Source of the DNA: Lachnospiraceae bacterium
Lineage (GTDB): Bacteria > Bacillota > Clostridia > Lachnospirales > Lachnospiraceae
Direction: 5' to 3'
Assembly (NCBI GenBank): GCA_900771955.1
Contig: CAAGPW010000217.1
Coordinates: 1-32,054, forward strand
DNA length: 32,054 nucleotides
The notes under the pieces were generated by a model, which saw only the letters and a program-made list of their open reading frames with translations, was not told the DNA's origin and searched no databases. Below, piece after piece: positions 1 through 7,241 of this stretch (position 1 is the stretch's first letter; every line of letters begins with the position of its first letter). The translations under genes were made by a program, and so were the position numbers.

Positions 1-67
1 TATCTATGGGAGCTGATTTGGTTACAACCTATTGATTTTGAATCGGAAACTGTTTAATCAGCAGACA

Positions 68-340
68 CTAATTACGTAACTTCTGATATAACGGAGACCG
101 GTCATCTAATTCTACAATTACTTTATTTTCCAGATCCGTCATTTCATCGAGGCACTCCGCCAGCATTTCGTATCTCATATTCGCTCTGCAGCGCAGACAG
201 ATCCGAAACTCATCCATTTCATTCAGGCATACAATAAACGATATTTTTCCACAACACCTGCACCTGCGAATTCTGGATTGCAATAAATATCTGGGTTTTA
301 CATATTTCCTTATTTTCTTAAATAGTGCCTTTGTAATCAT
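68..340 (-). CDS. Small Cys-rich protein, likely N-terminal remnant of a methyltransferase
   Basis: A 90-residue ORF. The N-terminus is basic, and two CxxC pairs (CRCC near residue 27 and CLRC near residue 48) could form a zinc ribbon. The order basic helix, CxxC, CxxC, short acidic helix, then VIVELDDRSPLYQKL resembles the start of some class I SAM-dependent methyltransferases, where a zinc-ribbon-like segment precedes the first Rossmann strand (compare ELSSRSPL-type segments). Those proteins run well over 200 residues. Here a TAG stop comes right after this point, and I could not follow the fold in any frame over the 67 bases left in the window. A GGAG lies about 11 bases before the ATG, a rather long spacing. 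It could be a genuine small zinc protein, but I favour a truncated gene. The family assignment is from memory of motif order. Confidence 0.5.
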   Translation of the reverse strand: MITKALFKKIRKYVKPRYLLQSRIRRCRCCGKISFIVCLNEMDEFRICLRCRANMRYEMLAECLDEMTDLENKVIVELDDRSPLYQKLRN

Positions 341-529
341 TTTTCTTAACGCTCCTTTTTCATTGGCATTGAGATTTTAAAAGCATTGAGAAACTGCAAT
401 GATGAAAAAAAAGAACGTATTTTAAAAATGATCGACCTCATGTGATTTTGGGTACAAAAAAAGGACCTTTTAATGACTTGTCCATGTCACTTAACCTCAT
501 ACCGCATATATCTTTACTTTTTTCTTTTT

Positions 530-1276
530 TTACTTTTCGTCATACCGAATCCCCACCATTGTAAGTCCGCATGCCGGAGCTGTCGGTCCGGCCGCAGTGC
601 GGTCACACGCCGCAAGAATGCGCGTCATATCCTCCGGCTCCCGCTCATGGATGCCGACCGAGATCAGCGTTCCCGCGAGGATGCGCACCATATTATATAA
701 AAATCCATTTCCGGTGACGCGGATCTTTATGACATCCTCATCTCTTGTCACCGTCAGGGCATAAAGTGTCCGCACCGTTGTATCTACCTGTGCCCCAACC
801 GTACAAAAGCTCTTAAAATCATGCTCTCCCACCAGATACTCCGCCGCTTTCTGCATCGCGGCAACATCAAGCGGCCGGTAATAAAAATAGGTGTCACGGC
901 GCAGTGTCGGAATTGGAAATCTGCGGTTTAAAATCCTGTATTCATACGTTTTTTTGCTGTCACAAAACCTCGGATGAAAATCAGACGCCACTTCTGCGGA
1001 ATCCTGCACAACGATATCCTCCGGAAGTCTCTGGTTTAAGGCGTAGGATATTTTATCCGCCGGTATCCTTGTTTCGGTATCAAAAACAGCGACATTCCCA
1101 AGCGAATGCACACCGGCATCGGTTCTGCTTGCTCCTGTCACTGTAATCTCTTCTCCCAGCAATTCTGTCAGTTTTTCATTTAAAACGCCTTCGACGGTCA
1201 CCGCATTCGGCTGCACCTGCCAGCCGTGGTAAGCAGTTCCGTCATAGGCTACAACCAGTTTTATACGTTTTTTCAT
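530..1276 (-). CDS. truA: tRNA pseudouridine(38-40) synthase TruA
   Basis: TruA converts uridines 38-40 of the tRNA anticodon stem-loop to pseudouridine in the cytoplasm. The 248-residue protein has the family's normal length. The catalytic segment GASRTDAGVH puts the nucleophilic Asp at residue 53. The start MKKRIKLVVAYDGTAYHGWQ is typical; a longer in-frame extension of 30 residues to 1366 lies inside ecfT and shows no TruA character, so I reject it. The ATG overlaps the ecfT stop in an ATGA arrangement (1273-1276), which implies translational coupling. It is the last gene of the lrp-to-truA operon; I saw no good intrinsic terminator in the 190 bases after it. Confidence 0.95.
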   Translation of the reverse strand: MKKRIKLVVAYDGTAYHGWQVQPNAVTVEGVLNEKLTELLGEEITVTGASRTDAGVHSLGNVAVFDTETRIPADKISYALNQRLPEDIVVQDSAEVASDFHPRFCDSKKTYEYRILNRRFPIPTLRRDTYFYYRPLDVAAMQKAAEYLVGEHDFKSFCTVGAQVDTTVRTLYALTVTRDEDVIKIRVTGNGFLYNMVRILAGTLISVGIHEREPEDMTRILAACDRTAAGPTAPACGLTMVGIRYDEK

Positions 1277-2088
1277 ATTATAAATTTCACCCACACAAAA
1301 CGAAGTGCCAGCATAAACACCAGGTAAGCGATCAAGATCACATACGCCTTTTTGTCTGCTGCACAATAGGTAAGCGGTTTCATTTTTGTTCTGCCCTCTC
1401 CGCCCCGGTAACAGCGTGCTTCCATTGCCATCGCAAGGTCATTGGCCCGGCGGAATGCCGAAACAAAGAGCGGCACCAGAAGCGGTATCATGGCTTTTGC
1501 TTTTTTGATAATATTTCCACTCTCGAAATCAGCGCCTCTCGCCATCTGTGCTTTCATGATCTTATCGGTTTCCTCGACCAGAATCGGTATAAACCTGAGT
1601 GCGATCGACATCATCATGGCGATCTCATGTACCGGCACTTTGATCTTTGAAAACGGCATCAGTGCCTTTTCCAGTCCATCCGTAAGCTGATTTGGTGTCG
1701 TTGTAAGCGTCATGACAGATGTTCCCACAATAAGGTAGATCAGGCGCACTACCATAAGTATCGCACTCTTAATTCCCTCGTAGGTGATCTTAAAGATCCA
1801 AAACTGCACAAGCACCTCACCCTGCGTCAGAAACAGATTAAAAATTCCGGTAATGATCATCAGCACAATGATTGATTTCAACCCTTTTACCATATAGGAA
1901 AATGGCACTTTTGAAAGCCGGATCACTACGATCAGAAACAGGGTTGCCAGTAAAAATGCCGGAAGTCCCTTAAATGAAAACAGCGATATGATATAGATCA
2001 AAGTTCCAAACAGTTTTACCCTCGGATCTAATTTATGCAGAATAGAATCTGCCGGATAATATTGTCCTAATGTGATATCTTTTAACAT
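1273..2088 (-). CDS. ecfT: ECF transporter transmembrane component EcfT
   Basis: EcfT is the integral membrane scaffold of energy-coupling-factor importers. It joins the EcfA1/EcfA2 ATPases to interchangeable substrate-binding S-components. The 271-residue protein has several hydrophobic segments and the two cytoplasmic coupling-helix motifs: MARGADFESG, and near the C-terminus MEARCYRGGEGRT. In the second motif the usual Ala-Arg-Gly reads Ala-Arg-Cys. The start overlaps the end of ecfA2 by seven bases and the stop overlaps the truA start, so all are probably translated from one message. No S-component gene is in the window, so the substrate (vitamins or metal ions in general) cannot be inferred here. 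Confidence 0.93.
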   Translation of the reverse strand: MLKDITLGQYYPADSILHKLDPRVKLFGTLIYIISLFSFKGLPAFLLATLFLIVVIRLSKVPFSYMVKGLKSIIVLMIITGIFNLFLTQGEVLVQFWIFKITYEGIKSAILMVVRLIYLIVGTSVMTLTTTPNQLTDGLEKALMPFSKIKVPVHEIAMMMSIALRFIPILVEETDKIMKAQMARGADFESGNIIKKAKAMIPLLVPLFVSAFRRANDLAMAMEARCYRGGEGRTKMKPLTYCAADKKAYVILIAYLVFMLALRFVWVKFII

Positions 2089-2939
2089 GCCTTTTTCCCC
2101 AACGCCTTCAAAATCTCGTTCTTTGCCTCATCCACCGTAGTTGCGTTCACATCCACAGGAAAACCGTTCTCGTGGAGTTCATGCATCAGATATGTCACCT
2201 GTGGTGCCGCAAGCCCGATCTTTTCGAGTTCCTTATAATGCAAAAAGACCTCATGCGGTGCATCATCATACAACATTTCTCCGTGATTCATAACGATAAT
2301 GCGCTCCACATACTGCGCCACATCCTCCATGCTGTGCGAAACCAGAAGGATCGTAATCCCCCTCTCCTTATGCATGGCAGTGATCAGGTCTAAAATCTCA
2401 TCGCGTCCCTTCGGGTCAAGCCCTGCTGTCGGCTCATCCAGGATCAAAACCTCCGGTTGCATGGCCAGCACGCCCGCAATCGCGACACGGCGTTTCTGTC
2501 CGCCGGAGAGATCAAACGGAGACTGATAATAAAGTTCTTCTTTTAATCCGACACTCTTTAATGCCTCAAAAGCCCGCAATCCGGCTTCCTCCTTGGTCAG
2601 GCCCTGGTTTTTCGGTCCGTAGCAGACATCATCAAAAATCGTTGTCTCAAAAAGCTGGTGTTCCGGATACTGAAATACCAGTCCGACCTTGCTTCTTAAC
2701 TTTCTGAGGTCGTAATCCTGTGCATAAATATCCTCACCATTGTAATAGATCGTGCCGGAGGTTGCCTTCATCAATCCGTTTAAATGCTGTATCAGCGTTG
2801 ATTTTCCGGAACCGGTGTGCCCGATGATCCCGATAAACTGCCCGTCTTTGATTTCGAGGCTGATGTTCTTTAATGCCTGAATCTCATATGCAGTTCCGGC
2901 ACTGTAAGTATAACTGACTTTATCTAATATAATCGACAT
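2082..2939 (-). CDS. ecfA2: ECF transporter ATPase EcfA2
   Basis: One of two ATPases that power the ECF importer. Visible motifs are Walker A (GHTGSGKST), a Q-loop (VFQYPEHQLF), the ABC signature LSGGQKRR, Walker B (VLILDEPTAGLD) and an H-loop (LVSHSMEDV). I chose the ATG at 2939 (285 residues, MSIILDKVSYTYSAG). It has a GGAAG ribosome site just before it and starts where homologues start; an upstream in-frame extension to 2981 (14 more residues) carries no family sequence. It lies 56 bases after ecfA1 and overlaps ecfT by seven bases. It is named EcfA2 by its position second in the A1-A2-T order and by its typical C-terminus. Confidence 0.93.
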   Translation of the reverse strand: MSIILDKVSYTYSAGTAYEIQALKNISLEIKDGQFIGIIGHTGSGKSTLIQHLNGLMKATSGTIYYNGEDIYAQDYDLRKLRSKVGLVFQYPEHQLFETTIFDDVCYGPKNQGLTKEEAGLRAFEALKSVGLKEELYYQSPFDLSGGQKRRVAIAGVLAMQPEVLILDEPTAGLDPKGRDEILDLITAMHKERGITILLVSHSMEDVAQYVERIIVMNHGEMLYDDAPHEVFLHYKELEKIGLAAPQVTYLMHELHENGFPVDVNATTVDEAKNEILKALGKKAC

Positions 2940-2995
2940 GTTCTTCTTCCTGTCCAATACTGTCCCGTCCTGCGGGTACAATTTTCTGTTACAAG

Positions 2996-3883
2996 TTACT
3001 GCTGTTCTATGGATAACAGCGCTTCCACCAGTTCATGTCTGGTAAGAATGCCGTCCGGTATCGGAAGTCCGCTCATCTTCAACTCATGCGCGAGAAGCGT
3101 GATCTGCGGAACGCCAAGACGGTATTCCTTTAATTCCTCCACCTGGGAAAAGATACTGCGTGGCGTACCTTTCATGACGACATGCCCCGCGTCCATGACA
3201 AAGACAAAATCTGCATCGACAACTTCTTCCATATAATGTGTGATCAGAATGATCGTCACTCCCGCCTCACGGTTTAACGTGTGGACCGCCTTTAACACTT
3301 CTTTCCTTCCGAGCGGATCAAGCATGGCAGTCGGCTCATCGAGCACGATGCATTTTGGCTTCATCGCCATAACACCTGCGATCGCGACACGCTGTTTCTG
3401 TCCGCCGGAGAGCTTGTTCGGTGAATGCTTCCGGTATGCGAGCATTCCGACAGAACTAAGGCTTTCCTCAACACGCTGCCAGATCTCCTCGGTCGGTACT
3501 CCGATATTTTCCGGGCCAAATCCCACATCCTCTTCGACAACACTTGCAATGATCTGGTTGTCCGGATTCTGAAATACCATTCCGGCAGTCTGTCTCACAT
3601 CCCAGACATTTTCTTCTTTTGATACATCCTTCCCATCTACATACAGGGTTCCCTCGGTCGGCATAAGCAGCGCATTGATATGCTTTGCCAGTGTCGACTT
3701 TCCGGAACCGTTATGCCCAAGGATTGCAATGAACTGTCCCGGTCTTACGTCCAGATTCACATGGTCAAGCGCGGTCTGGATGGATTCCACATTTCCCTCC
3801 TCGTCGCGCCTGATATACTCATGCACCAGTTCTTTCGCATCAATGATGTTCGAATGCTTTTCATGTTCTGCATTGCTGTTCAT
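2996..3883 (-). CDS. ecfA1: ECF transporter ATPase EcfA1
   Basis: The first ATPase of the energy-coupling module, 295 residues. Motifs: Walker A GHNGSGKSTLAKHINAL, Q-loop MVFQNPDNQI, signature LSGGQKQRVAIAG, Walker B CIVLDEPTAMLDP, and H-loop ITHYMEE. The FQNPDNQ segment and the first position in the block fit EcfA1. The N-terminus has about 12 polar residues before the ABC domain, but the ATG at 3883 has a good GAGGA ribosome site, so I keep it. It follows trmL by 39 bases. In many Firmicutes the A1-A2-T-truA block sits downstream of rpoA-rplQ; here it is fused to an amino-acid and tRNA modification operon instead. Confidence 0.93.
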   Translation of the reverse strand: MNSNAEHEKHSNIIDAKELVHEYIRRDEEGNVESIQTALDHVNLDVRPGQFIAILGHNGSGKSTLAKHINALLMPTEGTLYVDGKDVSKEENVWDVRQTAGMVFQNPDNQIIASVVEEDVGFGPENIGVPTEEIWQRVEESLSSVGMLAYRKHSPNKLSGGQKQRVAIAGVMAMKPKCIVLDEPTAMLDPLGRKEVLKAVHTLNREAGVTIILITHYMEEVVDADFVFVMDAGHVVMKGTPRSIFSQVEELKEYRLGVPQITLLAHELKMSGLPIPDGILTRHELVEALLSIEQQ

Positions 3884-3922
3884 TTTTGTTTCCTCATATA
3901 CGATCTGCGGTAGTTGTGCCTG

Positions 3923-4423
3923 TTAATTCCAGTGCAGTCTGTGCAGATCTCCTTCCAGTTTCATATGGTCAAAATCATTCTGGCGCAGTGCTTCATAAAG
4001 CACGATTGCCACCGAATTTGACAGGTTCAAAGAGCGTGTCTCTCCGATCATCGGAATCCGCACACAGTTTTCCTGATTCTCAACCAGGATTTCTTCCGGA
4101 ATTCCGGCACTCTCCTTGCCGAACATGATATAGCAGTCCGGCTCATAGGAAACTTCGGTGTACGTCTGCCTGCTCTTTGTTGTTGCCATGTAAATCTTTG
4201 CGCCCGGATTTTTGTCCAGAAAGTCCTGGTAGTTTACATAAGTTGTCACATCCAGATCCGCCCAGTAATCCATCCCCGCGCGTTTGATCGCTTTTTCATT
4301 CAGCCGGAAGCCGAGCGGTTCGATCAGATGAAGCCTGGTTCCCGTCGCGACACAGGTTCTTCCGATATTTCCGGTGTTGGACGGAATCTCCGGCTCAAAA
4401 AGTACAATGTTTAGCTTTGCCAT
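3923..4423 (-). CDS. trmL: tRNA (cytidine(34)-2'-O)-methyltransferase TrmL
   Basis: A SPOUT-class (knotted) methyltransferase that uses S-adenosylmethionine to 2'-O-methylate the wobble nucleotide of certain leucine tRNAs. The 166-residue protein has the length of a minimal TrmL without extra domains. The three SPOUT motifs are visible: EPEIPSNTGNIGRTC near the N-terminus, MFGKESAGIPEEIL around residue 100, and the C-terminal knot IPMIGETRSLNLSNSVAIVLYE split over about residues 121-143. The start lies one base after the stop of the aminotransferase gene, with an AGGAAAAA ribosome site inside the end of that gene, so the two are coupled. Confidence 0.93.
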   Translation of the reverse strand: MAKLNIVLFEPEIPSNTGNIGRTCVATGTRLHLIEPLGFRLNEKAIKRAGMDYWADLDVTTYVNYQDFLDKNPGAKIYMATTKSRQTYTEVSYEPDCYIMFGKESAGIPEEILVENQENCVRIPMIGETRSLNLSNSVAIVLYEALRQNDFDHMKLEGDLHRLHWN

Positions 4424-4424
4424 T

Positions 4425-5600
4425 TTATTTTTCCTGTTTCCTTAATTTGATCACAAAATTTTCAATACGGTCAAGCGCCGTCTTTAAACTCTCAAGCGAA
4501 TATGCATAGGAAATTCTGAGGAATCCCTCTCCGCATGCACCAAAAGCGGTGCCCGGCACAACTGCCACTTTCTGATCCCTCAATAAGGCATTTGCAAATT
4601 CATCCGAGGTCATGCCAAATTCCCTGATACACGGAAATGTATAAAACGCTCCATGCGGTTCAAAGCACGGAAGTCCCATCTCCTCGAAGCGGTGCAGTAC
4701 ATATCTTCTTCTGCCGTCATACTGCTCACGCATCATCGCAACATCTTCATCCCCATTCTTAAGCGCATCCACTGCTGCATACTGGCTGGTCGTCGGTGCA
4801 CACATGATCGCGAACTGATGGATCTTTAACATCTGATCCAAAATCAGTCTCGGACCGCAGGCATAACCGAGACGCCAGCCGGTCATCGCATGGGATTTGG
4901 AAAATCCGTTGATCGTGATCGTCCGCTCCTTCATTCCGCGCAGCGATGCGATTGAAAAGTGTGATTCTTCACCATAGGTCAGTTCTGAGTAGATCTCATC
5001 ACTCAGTACAAACAGATCATGCTGCTCCACTACCTCCGCGATCGCTTCCAGATCCTCTCTTCGCATAACTGCGCCGGTCGGATTATTCGGAAACGGAAGC
5101 ACTAAAAGCTTGGTCTTCGGTGTGATCGCTGCCTCCAGTTCTTCTCTCGTCAGACGGAACTCATCCTCCGCCTTTAATTCGATAATGACCGGCTTTCCGT
5201 TTGCCAGAATTGCACACGGAAGATAGGACACATAACTCGGCTGGGGGATAAGCACCTCATCCCCCGGATCTAACATGGCCCGCATGGCAATGTCGATCGC
5301 CTCACTGCCACCTACAGTTACAATGATCTCATGATTGTAATCGTATTCCAGATCATATTTGCGGTACAGATATTTGGAAATCTCTACCTTCAATTCCTTT
5401 AATCCTGCATTTGACGTATAAAAAGTGCGTCCTTTTTCCAGAGAGTAGATACCCTCATCCCTGATGTGCCATGGCGTATCAAAATCCGGTTCGCCCACGC
5501 CAAGTGAAATCGCATCCTTCATTTCACTGACTACATCAAAAAATTTGCGGATACCGGACGGCTCGATTCCTACGATTGTTTCCGATAAGGGATTTCTCAT
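4425..5600 (-). CDS. PLP-dependent class I/II aminotransferase
   Basis: A fold-type I aminotransferase of 391 residues. It shows the substrate-binding LGVGEPDFDTP near residue 35, PFPNNPTGAV around residue 168, SDEIYSELTYG with the PLP-contacting Asp/Tyr, and the Schiff-base lysine in FSKSHAMTGWRLGY. The sequence is of the PatA/AspC-like subgroup that transaminates aspartate, aromatic or branched-chain amino acids with 2-oxoglutarate; sequence alone does not fix the substrate. The start overlaps the stop of the upstream Lrp-type regulator (ATGA, 5597-5600), so the regulator and enzyme are made together. Such a pairing often means the regulator senses the amino acid handled by the enzyme; that is inference. 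Confidence 0.9.
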   Translation of the reverse strand: MRNPLSETIVGIEPSGIRKFFDVVSEMKDAISLGVGEPDFDTPWHIRDEGIYSLEKGRTFYTSNAGLKELKVEISKYLYRKYDLEYDYNHEIIVTVGGSEAIDIAMRAMLDPGDEVLIPQPSYVSYLPCAILANGKPVIIELKAEDEFRLTREELEAAITPKTKLLVLPFPNNPTGAVMRREDLEAIAEVVEQHDLFVLSDEIYSELTYGEESHFSIASLRGMKERTITINGFSKSHAMTGWRLGYACGPRLILDQMLKIHQFAIMCAPTTSQYAAVDALKNGDEDVAMMREQYDGRRRYVLHRFEEMGLPCFEPHGAFYTFPCIREFGMTSDEFANALLRDQKVAVVPGTAFGACGEGFLRISYAYSLESLKTALDRIENFVIKLRKQEK

Positions 5601-6088
5601 GGTGTCATCAACTCCCTTTCATCCTTTTTCTGCTCTGCCATCACGGTTCCATGATCCTTGTATTTCTTTAAGATAAAGTTCGTCTTTGTGCTGAGTACGG
5701 ACTCAAGCGGAGAGAGCTTATCTGATACAAACTGTGACACCTCACGCAGTGTTCTTCCCTCGATCGTCACCATGAAATCAAAGCTTCCTGAGATCAGATA
5801 TACGGAATTTACCTCCGGATAATTGTAGATACGTTCTGCGACTTTATCAAAGCCCATACCCCGCTGCGGAGTCACGCGCACCTCAATGAGTGCCGTCACT
5901 TTCTCGATACCGGTCTTATCCCAGTCAATTAACGTATGATAACCACAGATGATATTTTCTGCTTCCATTGCTTCCAGTTCATTTGCAACCGTAACCTCAT
6001 CCACCCCAAGGACGATGGCAAGCTCCTTTAAATCGATTCTGCTGTTTTTCTCTATGAATGTTAAGATTTTTTCGCGCATTCCTTCCAT
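5597..6088 (-). CDS. Lrp/AsnC family transcriptional regulator
   Basis: A small DNA-binding regulator: an N-terminal winged helix-turn-helix (about residues 1-55, ILTFIEKNSRIDLKELAIVLG then the recognition helix) and a C-terminal ligand-binding, oligomerising RAM domain (about 65-150, with YLISGSFDFMVTIEG, the typical V-x-G-x-x-D-x-x segment). I set the start at the ATG at 6088 (163 residues). The longer frame begins at a TTG whose bases, with the following codons, spell the ribosome site GGAGGATAAGAAC for this ATG. It is the first gene of the operon with the aminotransferase, trmL, ecf and truA. It probably regulates this operon, itself included; the effector is unknown. Confidence 0.9.
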   Translation of the reverse strand: MEGMREKILTFIEKNSRIDLKELAIVLGVDEVTVANELEAMEAENIICGYHTLIDWDKTGIEKVTALIEVRVTPQRGMGFDKVAERIYNYPEVNSVYLISGSFDFMVTIEGRTLREVSQFVSDKLSPLESVLSTKTNFILKKYKDHGTVMAEQKKDERELMTP

Positions 6089-6142
6089 GTTCTTATCCTC
6101 CAAAATCTGTCTTTTCTTTCTATATAATATATGATAACACGC

Positions 6143-7129
6143 TTAACGGATCACCCTGTAAAGTTCATCCGGTTTGGGCGGCTCCAAAAAACGCCGTTCC
6201 TCCTCGTTTAACAGTACACGGTCATTGCCCGCTGTTGCCTTTCCGATCACGGTTGCGGGAATTCCTGCCTTTTCCAGCTCATGCACCAGGAAATTACCGT
6301 CCTGTGCCGCCATGAGCATACATCCGCTTGAGATCAGTTCATACGGATTGATCCCGAAAAATTCACAGACCTCAATTGTTTCCTGCCGTACCGGAATTTT
6401 CTTTAAGTCGATTTCAAGTCCGACGCCAGATGCCTCCGCCATTTCCCAGAGAGCCCCGAAAATACCGCCCTCTGTGACGTCATGCATTGCACTAACGCCA
6501 GACCTTGCGGCGACTGCGGCCTCCGAAAGCACGGATATATAAGCATCCAGATCTTTTGCACGGTCGATAAAGGTCGTTGCATACCGCACGCGCAGCTCTG
6601 TTTCTTTTTCTTTTGCAAGGATTGCCGTTCCCTCTATTCCGATCCATTTTGAAACTACAATGTCCATACCTGGTTTTGCTCCGCCTGTGGAGATCACCGC
6701 GCCTTTTTTCGCCTTGCCGACTCCTGATACCGAAAGAATCGGACGATTTACCGCTGCCGATACCTCCGTATGGCCACCAAGGATCTGCATATGAAGCATA
6801 GCACATGCGCTCTCCGCATCCCGCATGATCTCCTTTAGCAGGGACTCTTCGCTCTCCTCCGGCAGCAGGACCGTAAGCATGACTCCGATCGGCTCTGCCC
6901 CGCTGCTCGCAAGATCATTCGCCGTCACGAGAACCGCAAGTCTTCCCATATCCTGTCCGGTTCCGGTAATCGGATCGGTGGACATCACGAGTACCTCATC
7001 TTCTTCCAGTGCAAGTACCGCGCAGTCTTCGCCTACACCTGCTCCAAGAAGCACCTCGTCACGTCTGCTGTGAAGTTGTCTTAAAACGGAGCGCTTCAGA
7101 ACGCTCTCCGGTATCTTTCCTGCTTTCAT
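6143..7129 (-). CDS. AIR synthase-related (HypE/ThiL-like) protein
   Basis: A 328-residue protein of the PurM/AIR-synthase superfamily (ATP-binding fold shared by PurM, HypE, ThiL and SelD). It has the N-terminal GVGEDCAVL, a metal/ATP-binding Asp in MSTDPITG, VTANDLASSGAEP, GGHTEVSAAV around residue 117, and the C-terminal MHDVTEGGIFGALWEMAEAS plus SSGCMLMAA. It lacks the C-terminal PRVCG-type cysteine of true HypE, and no other hydrogenase maturation genes are nearby, so I name it only by superfamily. AAAGGACGGAA is a good ribosome site. A TATAAT at 7181-7186 reads toward it, but with a poor -35. It sits 54 bases upstream of the Lrp gene and could be cotranscribed with it. Confidence 0.85.
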   Translation of the reverse strand: MKAGKIPESVLKRSVLRQLHSRRDEVLLGAGVGEDCAVLALEEDEVLVMSTDPITGTGQDMGRLAVLVTANDLASSGAEPIGVMLTVLLPEESEESLLKEIMRDAESACAMLHMQILGGHTEVSAAVNRPILSVSGVGKAKKGAVISTGGAKPGMDIVVSKWIGIEGTAILAKEKETELRVRYATTFIDRAKDLDAYISVLSEAAVAARSGVSAMHDVTEGGIFGALWEMAEASGVGLEIDLKKIPVRQETIEVCEFFGINPYELISSGCMLMAAQDGNFLVHELEKAGIPATVIGKATAGNDRVLLNEEERRFLEPPKPDELYRVIR

Positions 7130-7191
7130 TTCCGTCCTTTAAAAATTTTTCATATTTTGTTTCATCATATCATTTTGGACATTATAACGCA

Positions 7192-7219
7192 AGGCTGTCT
7201 CACAAAAATGAGACAGCCT
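7192..7219 (-). terminator. Intrinsic-type hairpin after the VanW gene
   Basis: A perfect 11-base-pair stem (7192-7202 with 7209-7219) and a 6-base loop, placed 23 bases after the VanW-protein stop on the minus strand. The U-tract on the minus-strand side is weak (TTGCGTT), while the plus-strand side is followed by a clear T-run at 7225-7231. So the better T-run faces plus-strand transcription, though no plus-strand gene ends here. It most likely ends the minus-strand transcript, perhaps bidirectionally. Confidence 0.6.
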
Positions 7220-7241
7220 CTTCTCTTTTTTGATTTATTTA

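Noticed and set aside
473..700. Plus-strand ORF overlapping the end of truA
   Set aside because: It overlaps a well-supported gene and shows no domain, signal or ribosome site.
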